A stretch of 64,000 nt of DNA from Pseudomonas alcaligenes. GTDB lineage: Bacteria > Pseudomonadota > Gammaproteobacteria > Pseudomonadales > Pseudomonadaceae. Made by a program: the position numbers and the translations under genes. The stretch covers positions 2,073,501-2,137,500 of the forward strand of contig NZ_LZEU01000001.1 in the NCBI RefSeq assembly GCF_014490745.1, given 5' to 3'. This document shows positions 21,162-29,012 of the stretch, in pieces (position 1 is the first letter of the stretch; each line of letters starts with the position of its first letter). The notes below the pieces were generated by a model. That model did not search any database and was not told where the DNA came from. It saw only the letters and a list, made by a program, of their open reading frames with translations.

Positions 21162-22144
21162 ACCAGATTCCCAGCGAGTACATCCTGATCTTCCTCGGCA
21201 TGGTGTTCGCCGCCGTGTTCCTCCTCAGCCAGGGCGTGGTGGTGCCGGTGTTCGGCGAGGCCGGGCGGATGCGCAAGCGCATTCGAGGCCGCCTGCATCT
21301 GCTGGAGAGCGCCAACCACCTGCCCAACATGCAGACGGTGCTGCGCCAGAAGTACCTCAAGCGCCTGTCGCCGCTGGAGGCCAGCCTGGAGCAGCTGCCG
21401 CTGTTCGAGGGCCTGGCGCAGATGATCGAGCAGGCCGGCCATGAGTACCGCTCCTACCGGGTGGCGCTGCTGGCCGTGCTGCTGGCGCTGGCCGTCGGCC
21501 TGGCCGTGTGGTTCCTGCTCAACCTCTGGTGGGCCGGGCTGTGCCTGGGGCTGATGGCCGGCTGCGTGCCGTTCATGAAGATCGCCAGTGATCGCAGCAA
21601 GCGTTTCGCCGCCTTCGAGGAAGGTCTGCCGGATGCCCTGGATGCCATGTGCCGCGCCCTGCGCGCCGGTCATCCATTCGGCGAGACCCTGCACCTGGTG
21701 GCCGAGGAGCACAAGGGGCCGGTGGCCCACGAGTTCGGCCTGACCTTTGCCGACATCAACTACGGCAACGACGTGCGCCGCGCCATGCTTGGCCTGCTGG
21801 AGCGCATGCCGAGCATGACCGTGATGATGCTGGTCACCACCATCCTCATCCACCGCGAAACCGGCGGCAACCTGACCGAGGTGCTGGAGCGCATCAGCAG
21901 CCTGATCCGCGCCCGTTTCCGCTTCCAGCGCAAGGTCAAGACGCTGTCGGCGGAGGGGCGCATGTCGGCCTGGGTGCTGGTGGCGATTCCTTTCGTGCTG
22001 GCCGGGGCGATCGTGCTGACTTCGCCGAAGTACCTGCCCCTGCTGCTCAACGATCCGGTCGGCCTGCGCCTGGTGGTGGCGGCGTTCATCGCCATGCTGC
22101 TGGGGATCTTCTGGATTCGCAAAATCATCCGGATCGAGGTGTAG
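21158..22144 (+). CDS. tadB: Tad inner-membrane platform protein TadB
   Basis: A 328-residue protein of the GspF/TadC superfamily: an N-terminal membrane span, a basic cytoplasmic stretch, two central spans (about 100-140), the cytoplasmic T2SSF domain ([20 protein letters not shown]) and two C-terminal spans. With TadC it forms the inner-membrane platform engaged by TadA. It is coupled to tadA by an ATGA overlap. Confidence 0.95.
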   Translation: MNQIPSEYILIFLGMVFAAVFLLSQGVVVPVFGEAGRMRKRIRGRLHLLESANHLPNMQTVLRQKYLKRLSPLEASLEQLPLFEGLAQMIEQAGHEYRSYRVALLAVLLALAVGLAVWFLLNLWWAGLCLGLMAGCVPFMKIASDRSKRFAAFEEGLPDALDAMCRALRAGHPFGETLHLVAEEHKGPVAHEFGLTFADINYGNDVRRAMLGLLERMPSMTVMMLVTTILIHRETGGNLTEVLERISSLIRARFRFQRKVKTLSAEGRMSAWVLVAIPFVLAGAIVLTSPKYLPLLLNDPVGLRLVVAAFIAMLLGIFWIRKIIRIEV

Positions 22145-22153
22145 GAGGTCGTC

Positions 22154-23122
22154 ATGGACTATCTGCTGGGCTTGATCAACCGGCTCGTGGGCAATGCCGA
22201 AGTGGCCCGGGTGCTGTTCGTTGGCGGCATCGCCCTCAGCGCCGTGCTGCTGGCGATAACCCTGGCCCTGCTGCTGATGGGCCTGCAGGATCCGCTGCAG
22301 CGTCGCCTGAGCCTGATCAAACGCAGCCACGGCAACGAATCCAGCAGCTATGGCGCGCCGAGCAACCTGCAGCTGCTGCTGGAGCAGGTCGGCCAGCGTT
22401 TTGTCGGCAGCGAGCAGAAGCCCAGCTCGCCAACCCGCCTGCTGCTGACCCATGCGGGCTTTCGTTCCGGGGCGGCGGTGCAGGTGTACTGGGCGGTGCG
22501 CCTGCTGCTGCCGCTGTTGCTGGGCTTCGTGGCGCTGCTGGTGCTGCCGATGCTGCCCAAGCTGTCCCTGCGTACCGGCGTGCTGCTCGGCTGTGGCGCC
22601 ATGACCGTTGGCTGGCTGCTGCCGGCGATCTACGTGGACAAGCGCAAGGAGGGGCGCATGCACCGGCTGCGTTGTGCCTTTCCCGATGCCCTGGATCTGA
22701 TGGTGGTGTGCGTCGAGTCGGGCCTGGCGCTGCCCCAGGCCATGGAACGGGTGGCCGAGGAAATGCTGGTCAGCCAGCCGGAACTGGCCGAAGAGCTGGC
22801 TCTGGTCAATGCTGAGATCAGGGCGGGCATTCCCAGCACCATTGCCCTCAAGCACCTGGCCGAGCGCACCGGGCTGGAGGATGTGCAGGGCCTGGTGAGC
22901 CTGCTGGCGCAGAGCATCCGCTTCGGCACCAGCGTGGCGGACACCTTGCGCATCTATGCCGAGGAATTTCGCGATCGGCGTACTCAGGCGGCCGAGGAAC
23001 AGGCCGCCAAGGTGGGCACCAAGCTGGTGTTCCCACTGATCTTCTGCTTGTGGCCATCCTTCTTTCTGGTGGCAATCGGGCCCGTGATCATCGGGATTCT
23101 CAGGACTTTCGGGAAGCTGTGA
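22154..23122 (+). CDS. tadC: Tad inner-membrane platform protein TadC
   Basis: A 322-residue partner of TadB with the same fold: an N-terminal span, paired central spans (LLLPLLLGFVALLVLPML), the T2SSF domain with the motif FPDALDLMVVCVESGLALPQ, and C-terminal spans. The presence of both TadB and TadC in tandem is diagnostic for Tad loci. It starts 9 bp after tadB and is followed by tadD one base after its stop. Confidence 0.95.
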   Translation: MDYLLGLINRLVGNAEVARVLFVGGIALSAVLLAITLALLLMGLQDPLQRRLSLIKRSHGNESSSYGAPSNLQLLLEQVGQRFVGSEQKPSSPTRLLLTHAGFRSGAAVQVYWAVRLLLPLLLGFVALLVLPMLPKLSLRTGVLLGCGAMTVGWLLPAIYVDKRKEGRMHRLRCAFPDALDLMVVCVESGLALPQAMERVAEEMLVSQPELAEELALVNAEIRAGIPSTIALKHLAERTGLEDVQGLVSLLAQSIRFGTSVADTLRIYAEEFRDRRTQAAEEQAAKVGTKLVFPLIFCLWPSFFLVAIGPVIIGILRTFGKL

Positions 23123-23123
23123 A

Positions 23124-24170
23124 ATGAACAGGAAAATACTGCTTATCGCCACCCTGGCGGCCGTGTCCGGTTGCCAGAGCATGGGGCCGACCCTGACCGA
23201 TCGCGGGCATTCGCTGTACCGGGGAGAAAACGCCTTGCTGTATGAGGTGCAGGCCCAGGCCGACTCTCCGGAGCAGGCCATGCGCATGGGCGCCGCGGCC
23301 TATCAGGGCGGGGCGCTGGATCAGGCGCTGTACCAGTACCTGCGGGCGCTGGAGCTGGATCCCGAACGTTATGAGGCGCTGGTGTGGATCGGGCGCATTC
23401 ACCGCGAACGCGGCAACCAGCACCTGGCTGAACTGGCCTTCAGCGATGTGCTGAGCAAGCAGCCGGACAACCCGGCGGCGCTGGCCGAAATGGGCCAGCT
23501 GCAGCTGGCCATGCAACAGCCGGACAGGGCTCGCGAACTGCTGGGCCGGGCCGTGGCGCTCGATCAGAAACGCCTGGGTGGCACTGGCACGGGCGCACCG
23601 GAGGGGTTCAAGGTGGACGCCGCCTCGCCGCTCAAGGTGTACAACGCCATGGGGGTGTTGGCTGACCTCAAGGGCGACTTCGACCAGGCAGCCGGCTATT
23701 ACCGCCTGGCTGCGCAGATCGACCCGCGTTCGGCGCTGGTGGCCAACAGCATGGCCTATTCGCTGTACCTGGCCGGCAAGTGGCCTGAGGCCGAGCAGCA
23801 GTACCGCCGCGGCATCAGTTACGACAGTCGCTATCAGCCGCTGTGGCGCAACTATGGCCTGTTGCTGGCGCGCATGGAGCGCTACGAGGAGGCGCTGTCG
23901 GCCTTCGAGCAGGTGGAGAAGCGCGCGGAGGCCAGCAACGACGTGGGCTATGTCTGCCTGATCGAGGGCAAGCTGGATGTCGCCGAGCAGTTCTTCCGTT
24001 CGGCCATCGAGCAGTCGCCGGGGCATTACGACCTGGCCTGGGAAAATCTCAGCCGGGTCGAGCAGATCCAGCGTATTCGTCAGCACAGCAGTCGCCAGCA
24101 GGCGCCAGTGGCCGAGGCGGTGGCGGTAACCGCGGTGGCTCCGCCGGCCAAGCTGCAGGTGCTGCCCTGA
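23124..24170 (+). CDS. tadD: Tad pilotin-like TPR lipoprotein TadD
   Basis: A 348-residue lipoprotein (signal with AAVSGC, lipidated Cys near 16) with several TPR repeats (for example LDQALYQYLRALELDPERYE and the following copies at about 55-300). TadD helps the secretin reach or assemble in the outer membrane. It is the last gene of the plus-strand Tad operon and converges on the HU-like gene; the GC-rich region at its stop can fold into a hairpin (about 24152-24183). Confidence 0.9.
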   Translation: MNRKILLIATLAAVSGCQSMGPTLTDRGHSLYRGENALLYEVQAQADSPEQAMRMGAAAYQGGALDQALYQYLRALELDPERYEALVWIGRIHRERGNQHLAELAFSDVLSKQPDNPAALAEMGQLQLAMQQPDRARELLGRAVALDQKRLGGTGTGAPEGFKVDAASPLKVYNAMGVLADLKGDFDQAAGYYRLAAQIDPRSALVANSMAYSLYLAGKWPEAEQQYRRGISYDSRYQPLWRNYGLLLARMERYEEALSAFEQVEKRAEASNDVGYVCLIEGKLDVAEQFFRSAIEQSPGHYDLAWENLSRVEQIQRIRQHSSRQQAPVAEAVAVTAVAPPAKLQVLP

Positions 24171-24203
24171 GGGCACCGGCAGCTTGAGCGGGGCGGGTGG
24201 GGC

Positions 24204-24482
24204 TTAGTTGAGGGCGTCGGTCAGTGCCTTGGCCGGCACCAGCTTGACCACCTTCTTCGCCGCGATCTGGATCGCCTTGCCGGTTTGCGGGTTGCGGCCG
24301 GTGCGTGCCGGGCGCTCGCTGAGCTTGAGCTTGCCGATCCCCGGCAGGCTGATCTCGCCGTCGTTTTCCAGGGCATCGGCGACGATTTCGCCCAGCTGGT
24401 CGAGCAGGGCGCGTACATCGTTCTTCTGCAAGTCGGTGGCTTCGGCGAGGTCGGCGATCAGCTGGTCTTTGGTCAGGGCCAT
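24204..24482 (-). CDS. HU-family histone-like DNA-binding protein
   Basis: A 92-residue HU/IHF-fold protein. The dimerisation helices (MALTKDQLIADLAEATDLQK) are followed by the beta-arm with the signature GRNPQTGKAIQIAAKKV. It is close in sequence style to the extra HU copy of pseudomonads rather than to the main HupB, so it is probably a paralogue. HU proteins bend and compact DNA without strong sequence preference. It is transcribed alone on the minus strand, downstream of a hydrolase gene that ends at a hairpin. Confidence 0.9.
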   Translation of the reverse strand: MALTKDQLIADLAEATDLQKNDVRALLDQLGEIVADALENDGEISLPGIGKLKLSERPARTGRNPQTGKAIQIAAKKVVKLVPAKALTDALN

Positions 24483-24503
24483 GAGGGACTCCAGGCGGCA
24501 AGG

Positions 24504-24527
24504 GAAAAGAGTGCCCGCCGGGCGGGC
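24504..24527 (-). terminator. Terminator after the hydrolase gene
   Basis: On the minus strand, GCCCGCC and GGCGGGC form a compact hairpin immediately followed by ACTCTTTT. It lies 32 bases after the stop of the hydrolase gene and 22 bases before the HU-like start, so it would separate the two genes. Confidence 0.5.
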
Positions 24528-24558
24528 GAGTCGGCAGGCACGCTAGCACAAACTGCAG

Positions 24559-26163
24559 TTATTCCGTGAGTTGCGCGTCGAGGTTCCAGGCCCACACCAC
24601 GAAGCGCAGCTTGCCCTTGATGCCGGGCGTGGTGCCGCTGTCGAAATCCACCTTCACCTCGACCTTGCCGGCGGCCAGTTTCTTGATGTCCAACTGCTCG
24701 CTGGCCAGGCGAAAGCCCTGGTTCTGCCAGGCATAGGAAATCTGCCAGGCCACCCGCTCGTCTCCCGGCGGCAGCAGCTTGAGCTGCAGGGCATTGCTGA
24801 ACAGCGAACTGCCCTCGAAGTGCTGGTCGACCCACAGTTTCTGTTCGATCTCGTAATCCGGCACGCGCACGTTGAAGATCAGGCTGTAGGTCAGCGACGG
24901 GTCTTCGCGGTTGACCTTGGCACGATTGGCGAGAAATACCGAGGAGAGGAAGAGGCAGCCGTTGCTTTTCGGTGCTTTTTTCCAGTCCTGATGGCGCAGG
25001 CAGGCCACCGAGTCTTCCTCGGCGGTGCGCCGGGTCAGGTACCACAGCTTGCCCTTGGGCGCGGCCAGGGCTTCGAACTGGTACAGCGCATCGACTTTCT
25101 TGCCTTGCTGTTCGAGGTCGCTGACGGCGGCCGGCAGGCGGATCTCCTCGATATCGGCCCAGATGTCGACACGCACGTTGCCGAACAGGAAGCGGGTGAG
25201 GTTCTGGTAGGACTCCTCGCTGTTGACGATGCCGAAGAAGCCCGAGTGGCCACGGTAGGCGAAGGCCTTGGCGCACGGCAGGCCGGGTTTGCGCGCATCG
25301 CTGAGGGCATTGAGGGTGGCGTTCTCGATACGCACCAGGCCATCGCTGCCGTGGCCGGCGAAGCTGCGCGACAGGCCCATGGCCACCTCGTAGTCGCTGC
25401 GGTTGGTGCCGACCATGCAGAAGGTGCGCTCGGCGATCTTGCCCGGTAGCCAGTCGACCCGGTCGTCGTCCTTCTTGTACAGGTCTTCCAGGGCGAGGAA
25501 GCCGGCCAGGCGCTTGCGGTTGAAGTTGCTGATGTCGTTCCAGCTCAGCCAGCTCGGCACGTTCTGGCCGATCATCTCGATGCCGTTGTGCGGGGTGGCG
25601 TAGGTGAAGAACTTGTCGACGTACTGCGCCGCGCCCTGTTTATCCAGCTTGGGGTTCTGCAGCAGCCCGCGGCACACCAGGCCGCCCATGGAATGGGCCA
25701 CCAGATAGCAACGGAAGTCCGCCTTGGCGATGCCGTTGGCGGCGTTGCTACAGACCAGGTCGCGAACCTTGATGATCAGCTCGCCGAGCTTTTCCGCGAA
25801 CACTTCCAGCTCCGGGGTCTTGCCCTTGCCGAGCAGGCGCGAGGCCTCGTCGTAGTAGCGGTAGATGATGATCGAGCGGCTGCCGAGCTTGTGCTCGGGG
25901 TTGTCGTGCCACTCCTTGTCGAGGATGTCGTAGCCGTCCTCGTAGATGTCGCGGTACTTGAAGTCCGAGGCCAGGCGGATCACCGGCGACTCGAAGATGT
26001 ACTTGCGCGGCTGGCGCTCGCGGTCGGCCACGGCGCGGTACACGGTGGAGCCGAGATTGAAGCCGCAGAAGGGGTCGGCAGTGGTTTCGTCGATCTCCGT
26101 GGGCGTCATGGCATAGCCGCGCACATAGATGATCGGGTGGAAGGGATTGTTGGGATTGGCCAT
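24559..26163 (-). CDS. Alpha/beta hydrolase (lipase/esterase-like) of unknown substrate
   Basis: A 534-residue protein without a signal peptide. The beta-1 strand PIIYVRGYAMT and the nucleophile elbow VAHSMGGLV (Ser158) are typical of alpha/beta hydrolases of the lipase/PGAP1-like group, with a likely catalytic His in the ATPHNG or YRGHSG region. The C-terminal 190 residues form a beta-rich region with no motif I recognise. The length and N-terminus resemble large intracellular esterases; a phospholipase effector is possible, but no secretion-system genes are nearby. The start is supported by GGAG 7 bases upstream. Confidence 0.7.
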   Translation of the reverse strand: MANPNNPFHPIIYVRGYAMTPTEIDETTADPFCGFNLGSTVYRAVADRERQPRKYIFESPVIRLASDFKYRDIYEDGYDILDKEWHDNPEHKLGSRSIIIYRYYDEASRLLGKGKTPELEVFAEKLGELIIKVRDLVCSNAANGIAKADFRCYLVAHSMGGLVCRGLLQNPKLDKQGAAQYVDKFFTYATPHNGIEMIGQNVPSWLSWNDISNFNRKRLAGFLALEDLYKKDDDRVDWLPGKIAERTFCMVGTNRSDYEVAMGLSRSFAGHGSDGLVRIENATLNALSDARKPGLPCAKAFAYRGHSGFFGIVNSEESYQNLTRFLFGNVRVDIWADIEEIRLPAAVSDLEQQGKKVDALYQFEALAAPKGKLWYLTRRTAEEDSVACLRHQDWKKAPKSNGCLFLSSVFLANRAKVNREDPSLTYSLIFNVRVPDYEIEQKLWVDQHFEGSSLFSNALQLKLLPPGDERVAWQISYAWQNQGFRLASEQLDIKKLAAGKVEVKVDFDSGTTPGIKGKLRFVVWAWNLDAQLTE

Positions 26164-26484
26164 GGGACGCTCCGTGTACGCAGTGAGGGCTCCTGAGGCG
26201 GCGCGGCACTACCGGACTGCGGGCAAGCGTCGTAGGGCGGGAAGGGCCGGCAGGCGGGCTGCGACCCTGAGGAAAGGTTAGCGGGGGCGCAGCGGATGTC
26301 ACGCCGCAGGCGACGACCTGAGGGAGGCGCGAGTGGGGGCGCGGTACGGCCGAGTTATCCGCGCCAGGGCCAATGGTGCAGGCTAGGGCGCCCGGCGGAT
26401 GCGCGTTGTGGCGAACCGCCAGTATTCAGCCAGCGGCTATGCTAGACGATAAGCAGGCCATAAGACCCTGCTGTGGAGACAGCC
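26164..26484. promoter_or_regulatory. Divergent intergenic region between hydrolase and chemoreceptor
   Basis: These 321 bp separate the two divergent genes. The part next to the hydrolase (26164-26400) is GC-rich with no gene I can support. The part next to the chemoreceptor contains a FliA-type promoter candidate (listed separately) and the ribosome site GTGGAG. Confidence 0.5.
26426..26452 (+). promoter_or_regulatory. FliA (sigma-28)-like promoter of the chemoreceptor gene
   Basis: TCAG (26426-26429), 15 bases, then GACGATAA (26445-26452) resembles the sigma-28 pattern (TAAA or TCAAG, about 15 bases, GCCGATAA), differing in one of eight -10 positions. The predicted start would be near 26459, about 25 bases before the ATG. 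Chemoreceptor genes are commonly in the FliA regulon. Confidence 0.45.
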
Positions 26485-28119
26485 ATGCTTCGTATGTTTG
26501 CTGACTTGGGATTTCGTTGGAAAATTGCCCTGCCTATTTTGCTGCTTGCCATCCTGCTGGTGCTGATGGGCACCCTGGGCATGCGCGGCATCAGTCAGGT
26601 CGCTGATTCCAGTATCCGCCTGACCAATCGCTACCTGCCGGCCATCAGCCTGTTGCTGAATGCCGACCGCGACCTCTACCAGGCCTTCGTGGCCGAGCGC
26701 AGCCTGCTCGACGAGGCAGCTGGCGAACATGTGGCCGACCTCAAGGCGGCCCAGGCCGAGAACATCCAGCAGGCCTATGACCGCGTGCACAAGTATGCGG
26801 ACATGCAGCCCAGTGCCGAGGCGCTGAAGCTGGTGGCCGAGTTCGATCGCGGCTTCAACCAGTGGAAAGCCACTTCCAACAAGGTGCTGGAGCTGGCCAG
26901 CAGCGACCCGGCCGCAGCCTCGGCACTGAGCTTCGGCGACAGCGAGGCGCAGTTCCAGGCCATGCGCGACCCGATCGACAAGCTCGGCGAGCTGGAAGAC
27001 AACGCCGCCAATGCCGAAGGCACCGCCGCCATCAGCCTGGGCAACGAGCGCAGCTGGCAGCAAGGCCTGGTGATCGGTATCGGCCTGCTGATCTGCGCCG
27101 TGCTGGTGCTGGCCTTCCCGATCCTGGTGACCCGCCCGCTGCACAACCTGCTGCATCGCATCGAGCAGATCGCCGACGGCGACGGCGACCTGCGGGTGCG
27201 CCTGGAAGTCCTGTCGCGCGATGAGCTGGGCAAGCTCAGCGATGCCTTCAACCGTTTCCTCGACAAGCTGCAACCGCTGATCAAGGAAGTCGGCCGGGTG
27301 ACCGGCGAAGTGGCCGACTCGGCGCAGAACCTGGCCGGCATGGCCGCCGCCAACGACCGCCTGATCAACAGCGAGCACGCGGCGGTGGATCAGGTCAGCA
27401 CGGCTGCCACCGAGATGAGCACCGCGGTGCATGAGGTGGCGCGCAATGCGCAGAATGCCGCCGATGCGGCGCGCAGTGCCGAAGTACAGTCCCGCGAGGG
27501 CGCCCAGGTGGTTGGCGCCACCATCCACGCCATCCGCCAGTTGGCCCAGGAAGTGGAAAGCGCCTCCGACACCATCCAGACCCTGGAACAGGAAACCGCC
27601 AACATCGGCGCCGTCCTGGCGGTGATCAAGGGCATTGCCGAGCAGACCAACCTCCTCGCGCTCAACGCCGCCATCGAAGCGGCACGGGCGGGCGAGCAGG
27701 GCCGCGGCTTTGCCGTGGTGGCCGACGAGGTGCGGGCCCTGGCGGCGCGCACCCAGGACTCGACCAAGGACATTCAGCAGATGATCGAGCGCCTGCAGGG
27801 CGGCGTGCAGAATGCGGTCAAGGCCATGCATTCGGGCAGCGTCAAGGCGCGTGACAGCGTGGATCGCGCCGCCGGCGTGGATCAGGCGCTGTCCGCCACC
27901 GGTGACTCGGTGGCGCGGATCAACGACATGGCCGCCCAGATCGCCACCGCCTGCGAAGAGCAGAGCGCGGTGACCGAGGAGATCGCCCGCAACATCAGCG
28001 ATATCCGCGACCTGTCCAACGAAGCGGCGCAGACCTCCGAGCAGAGCACCCAGGCCAGCGCACGTCTGTCCGAGCTGTCCCACGGCCTGGCCCAACTGGT
28101 GGGGCGCTTCCGCGTCTGA
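26485..28119 (+). CDS. Methyl-accepting chemotaxis protein
   Basis: A 544-residue transmembrane chemoreceptor. ATG 26485 follows GGAG at the proper distance. Order: first membrane span (about 14-34), periplasmic four-helix ligand domain (about 35-190), second span ([20 protein letters not shown]), HAMP linker, then the cytoplasmic signalling tip [20 protein letters not shown] and [13 protein letters not shown]. There is no C-terminal pentapeptide tether. It lies upstream of a Wsp-like gene set but is separated from it by the ffs gene and its terminator, so it is a candidate, not proven, receptor for that system. Confidence 0.93.
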   Translation: MLRMFADLGFRWKIALPILLLAILLVLMGTLGMRGISQVADSSIRLTNRYLPAISLLLNADRDLYQAFVAERSLLDEAAGEHVADLKAAQAENIQQAYDRVHKYADMQPSAEALKLVAEFDRGFNQWKATSNKVLELASSDPAAASALSFGDSEAQFQAMRDPIDKLGELEDNAANAEGTAAISLGNERSWQQGLVIGIGLLICAVLVLAFPILVTRPLHNLLHRIEQIADGDGDLRVRLEVLSRDELGKLSDAFNRFLDKLQPLIKEVGRVTGEVADSAQNLAGMAAANDRLINSEHAAVDQVSTAATEMSTAVHEVARNAQNAADAARSAEVQSREGAQVVGATIHAIRQLAQEVESASDTIQTLEQETANIGAVLAVIKGIAEQTNLLALNAAIEAARAGEQGRGFAVVADEVRALAARTQDSTKDIQQMIERLQGGVQNAVKAMHSGSVKARDSVDRAAGVDQALSATGDSVARINDMAAQIATACEEQSAVTEEIARNISDIRDLSNEAAQTSEQSTQASARLSELSHGLAQLVGRFRV

Positions 28120-28124
28120 TCGCC

Positions 28125-28152
28125 AGCCCCGCCAGCACGGCTGTGCGGGGCT
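28125..28152 (+). terminator. Hairpin after the chemoreceptor gene
   Basis: An 8-bp inverted repeat, AGCCCCGC / GCGGGGCT, with a 12-base loop starts six bases after the stop codon. There is no T-run, so it may be an RNA-protecting hairpin rather than an efficient terminator. Confidence 0.35.
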
Positions 28153-28167
28153 AAGTGATTGAAGCGC

Positions 28168-28195
28168 TTGTAACTTTGCATTCAGCCAGTACAAT
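28168..28195 (+). promoter_or_regulatory. Sigma-70-type promoter of ffs
   Basis: TTGTAA (28168-28173) and TACAAT (28190-28195) are separated by 16 bases. The predicted start (near 28202) lies about 22 bases before the 4.5S RNA stem and includes a short hairpin (GCCCGTC / GACGGGC, 28202-28219) that would be removed as a 5' leader during maturation. Confidence 0.5.
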
Positions 28196-28222
28196 GGCGC
28201 GGCCCGTCGCCTGACGGGCTGC

Positions 28223-28346
28223 GTTATGGTGGCCCCATCGGTCCCCCCGCAACGATTACCCGTTAACCTGGTCAGGCCCGGAAGGGAGCAGCCACAGCGG
28301 GAACATCGTGTGCCGGGGTGTGGCTGGTGGGGCCGCCTCCATAACC
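28223..28346 (+). ncRNA. ffs: 4.5S RNA of the signal recognition particle (small SRP RNA)
   Basis: The conserved SRP domain IV hairpin is plain: GGTCAGGCCCGGAAGGGAGC with the GGAA tetraloop and asymmetric loop, and on the other arm GTGTGCCGGGGTGTGG. The outer arms GTTATGG and CCATAAC pair to close a long single stem, so the mature RNA is about 110-120 nt; exact ends are uncertain by several bases. This RNA binds Ffh and directs membrane proteins to the SecYEG translocon. It lies between the chemoreceptor and the CheW genes. Confidence 0.93.
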
Positions 28347-28370
28347 CGCTCCGGGTTATCTCTTCCCCCT
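28341..28370 (+). terminator. Terminator of ffs
   Basis: A perfect 8-bp stem, ATAACCCG / CGGGTTAT, with a three-base CTC loop is followed by a pyrimidine run (CTCTTCCCCCTT). The left arm overlaps the 3' end of the 4.5S RNA closing stem. Confidence 0.6.
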
Positions 28371-28485
28371 TACGTGCCCTGTTCTGTAGCCCTCGGGCCA
28401 TGCCTGTACCTGTGCGTGCCGGTTTTCTTGCCGTTAGCCGCTAAAAAGTTGTCCATCTGGGTGAATCTCCGTGGGTAGGCTACGG

Positions 28486-28510
28486 TAAGTAGAGGATGCC
28501 TTTGCCGATG
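28486..28510 (+). promoter_or_regulatory. FliA-like promoter of the Wsp-like operon
   Basis: TAAG (28486-28489), 14 bases, then GCCGATG (28504-28510) fits the Pseudomonas sigma-28 pattern (TCAAG, 14-15 bases, GCCGATA) with one -10 mismatch. The start would fall near 28517, 16 bases before the first CheW start codon. Together with the similar element before the chemoreceptor, it suggests joint control with flagellar genes. Confidence 0.4.
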
Positions 28511-28532
28511 CCGACGGCAGGTGGAAACCTCT

Positions 28533-29012
28533 ATGGACAGACTCCTCGTATTGCCTTTCTGGCTGGCTGGACAACATCTGGCGGTGCCGCTCGAGAGCGT
28601 CATTCGCGTGTTGCCGGCGCTTTCCTGCTCACCGCTGCCCGGTGCGCCGCGTACCGTGCTCGGGGTGGTCAACGTGCACGGGCAGGTGTTGCCGGTGGTT
28701 GACCTGGCGCTGCGCTTCAACTGGCCGTCGGCTGTGTCCGGCAGTCTGTGGCAACCCTTTCTATGGCTGAAGAGCCGTCAGCGCGAACTGCTGGTGCCGG
28801 TAGAAGCGGTAGAGGCGGCGGCGAGTTGTGCGCAGCAGGACTTCGCGCCGGCCGCGCCGCCGCAGCTGCCAGCGGCCATCGTCAGGGGCGTGGTGCGCAT
28901 GGAACAGGGCCTGCTGCTGATTCAGGATGTCGAACAGGTGCTCTCGGATGCCGACGAGGCTCTGGTGGACGCTGCGCTGGAGGCGAGTGCAGGTGGCCAT
29001 GGAGTCGGTTGA
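28533..29012 (+). CDS. cheW: CheW-type coupling protein (WspB position)
   Basis: A 159-residue CheW-like domain protein: VLPFWLAGQHLAVPLESVIR at the start, then GAPRTVLGVVNVHGQVLPVV, the hallmark of the CheW fold. It would couple a chemoreceptor to the CheA kinase. ATG 28533 is preferred to an in-frame GTG 12 bases upstream because that GTG overlaps the GGTGG ribosome site. The stop overlaps the CheR start by 14 bases. It is the first gene of a Wsp-like operon. Confidence 0.88.
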   Translation: MDRLLVLPFWLAGQHLAVPLESVIRVLPALSCSPLPGAPRTVLGVVNVHGQVLPVVDLALRFNWPSAVSGSLWQPFLWLKSRQRELLVPVEAVEAAASCAQQDFAPAAPPQLPAAIVRGVVRMEQGLLLIQDVEQVLSDADEALVDAALEASAGGHGVG

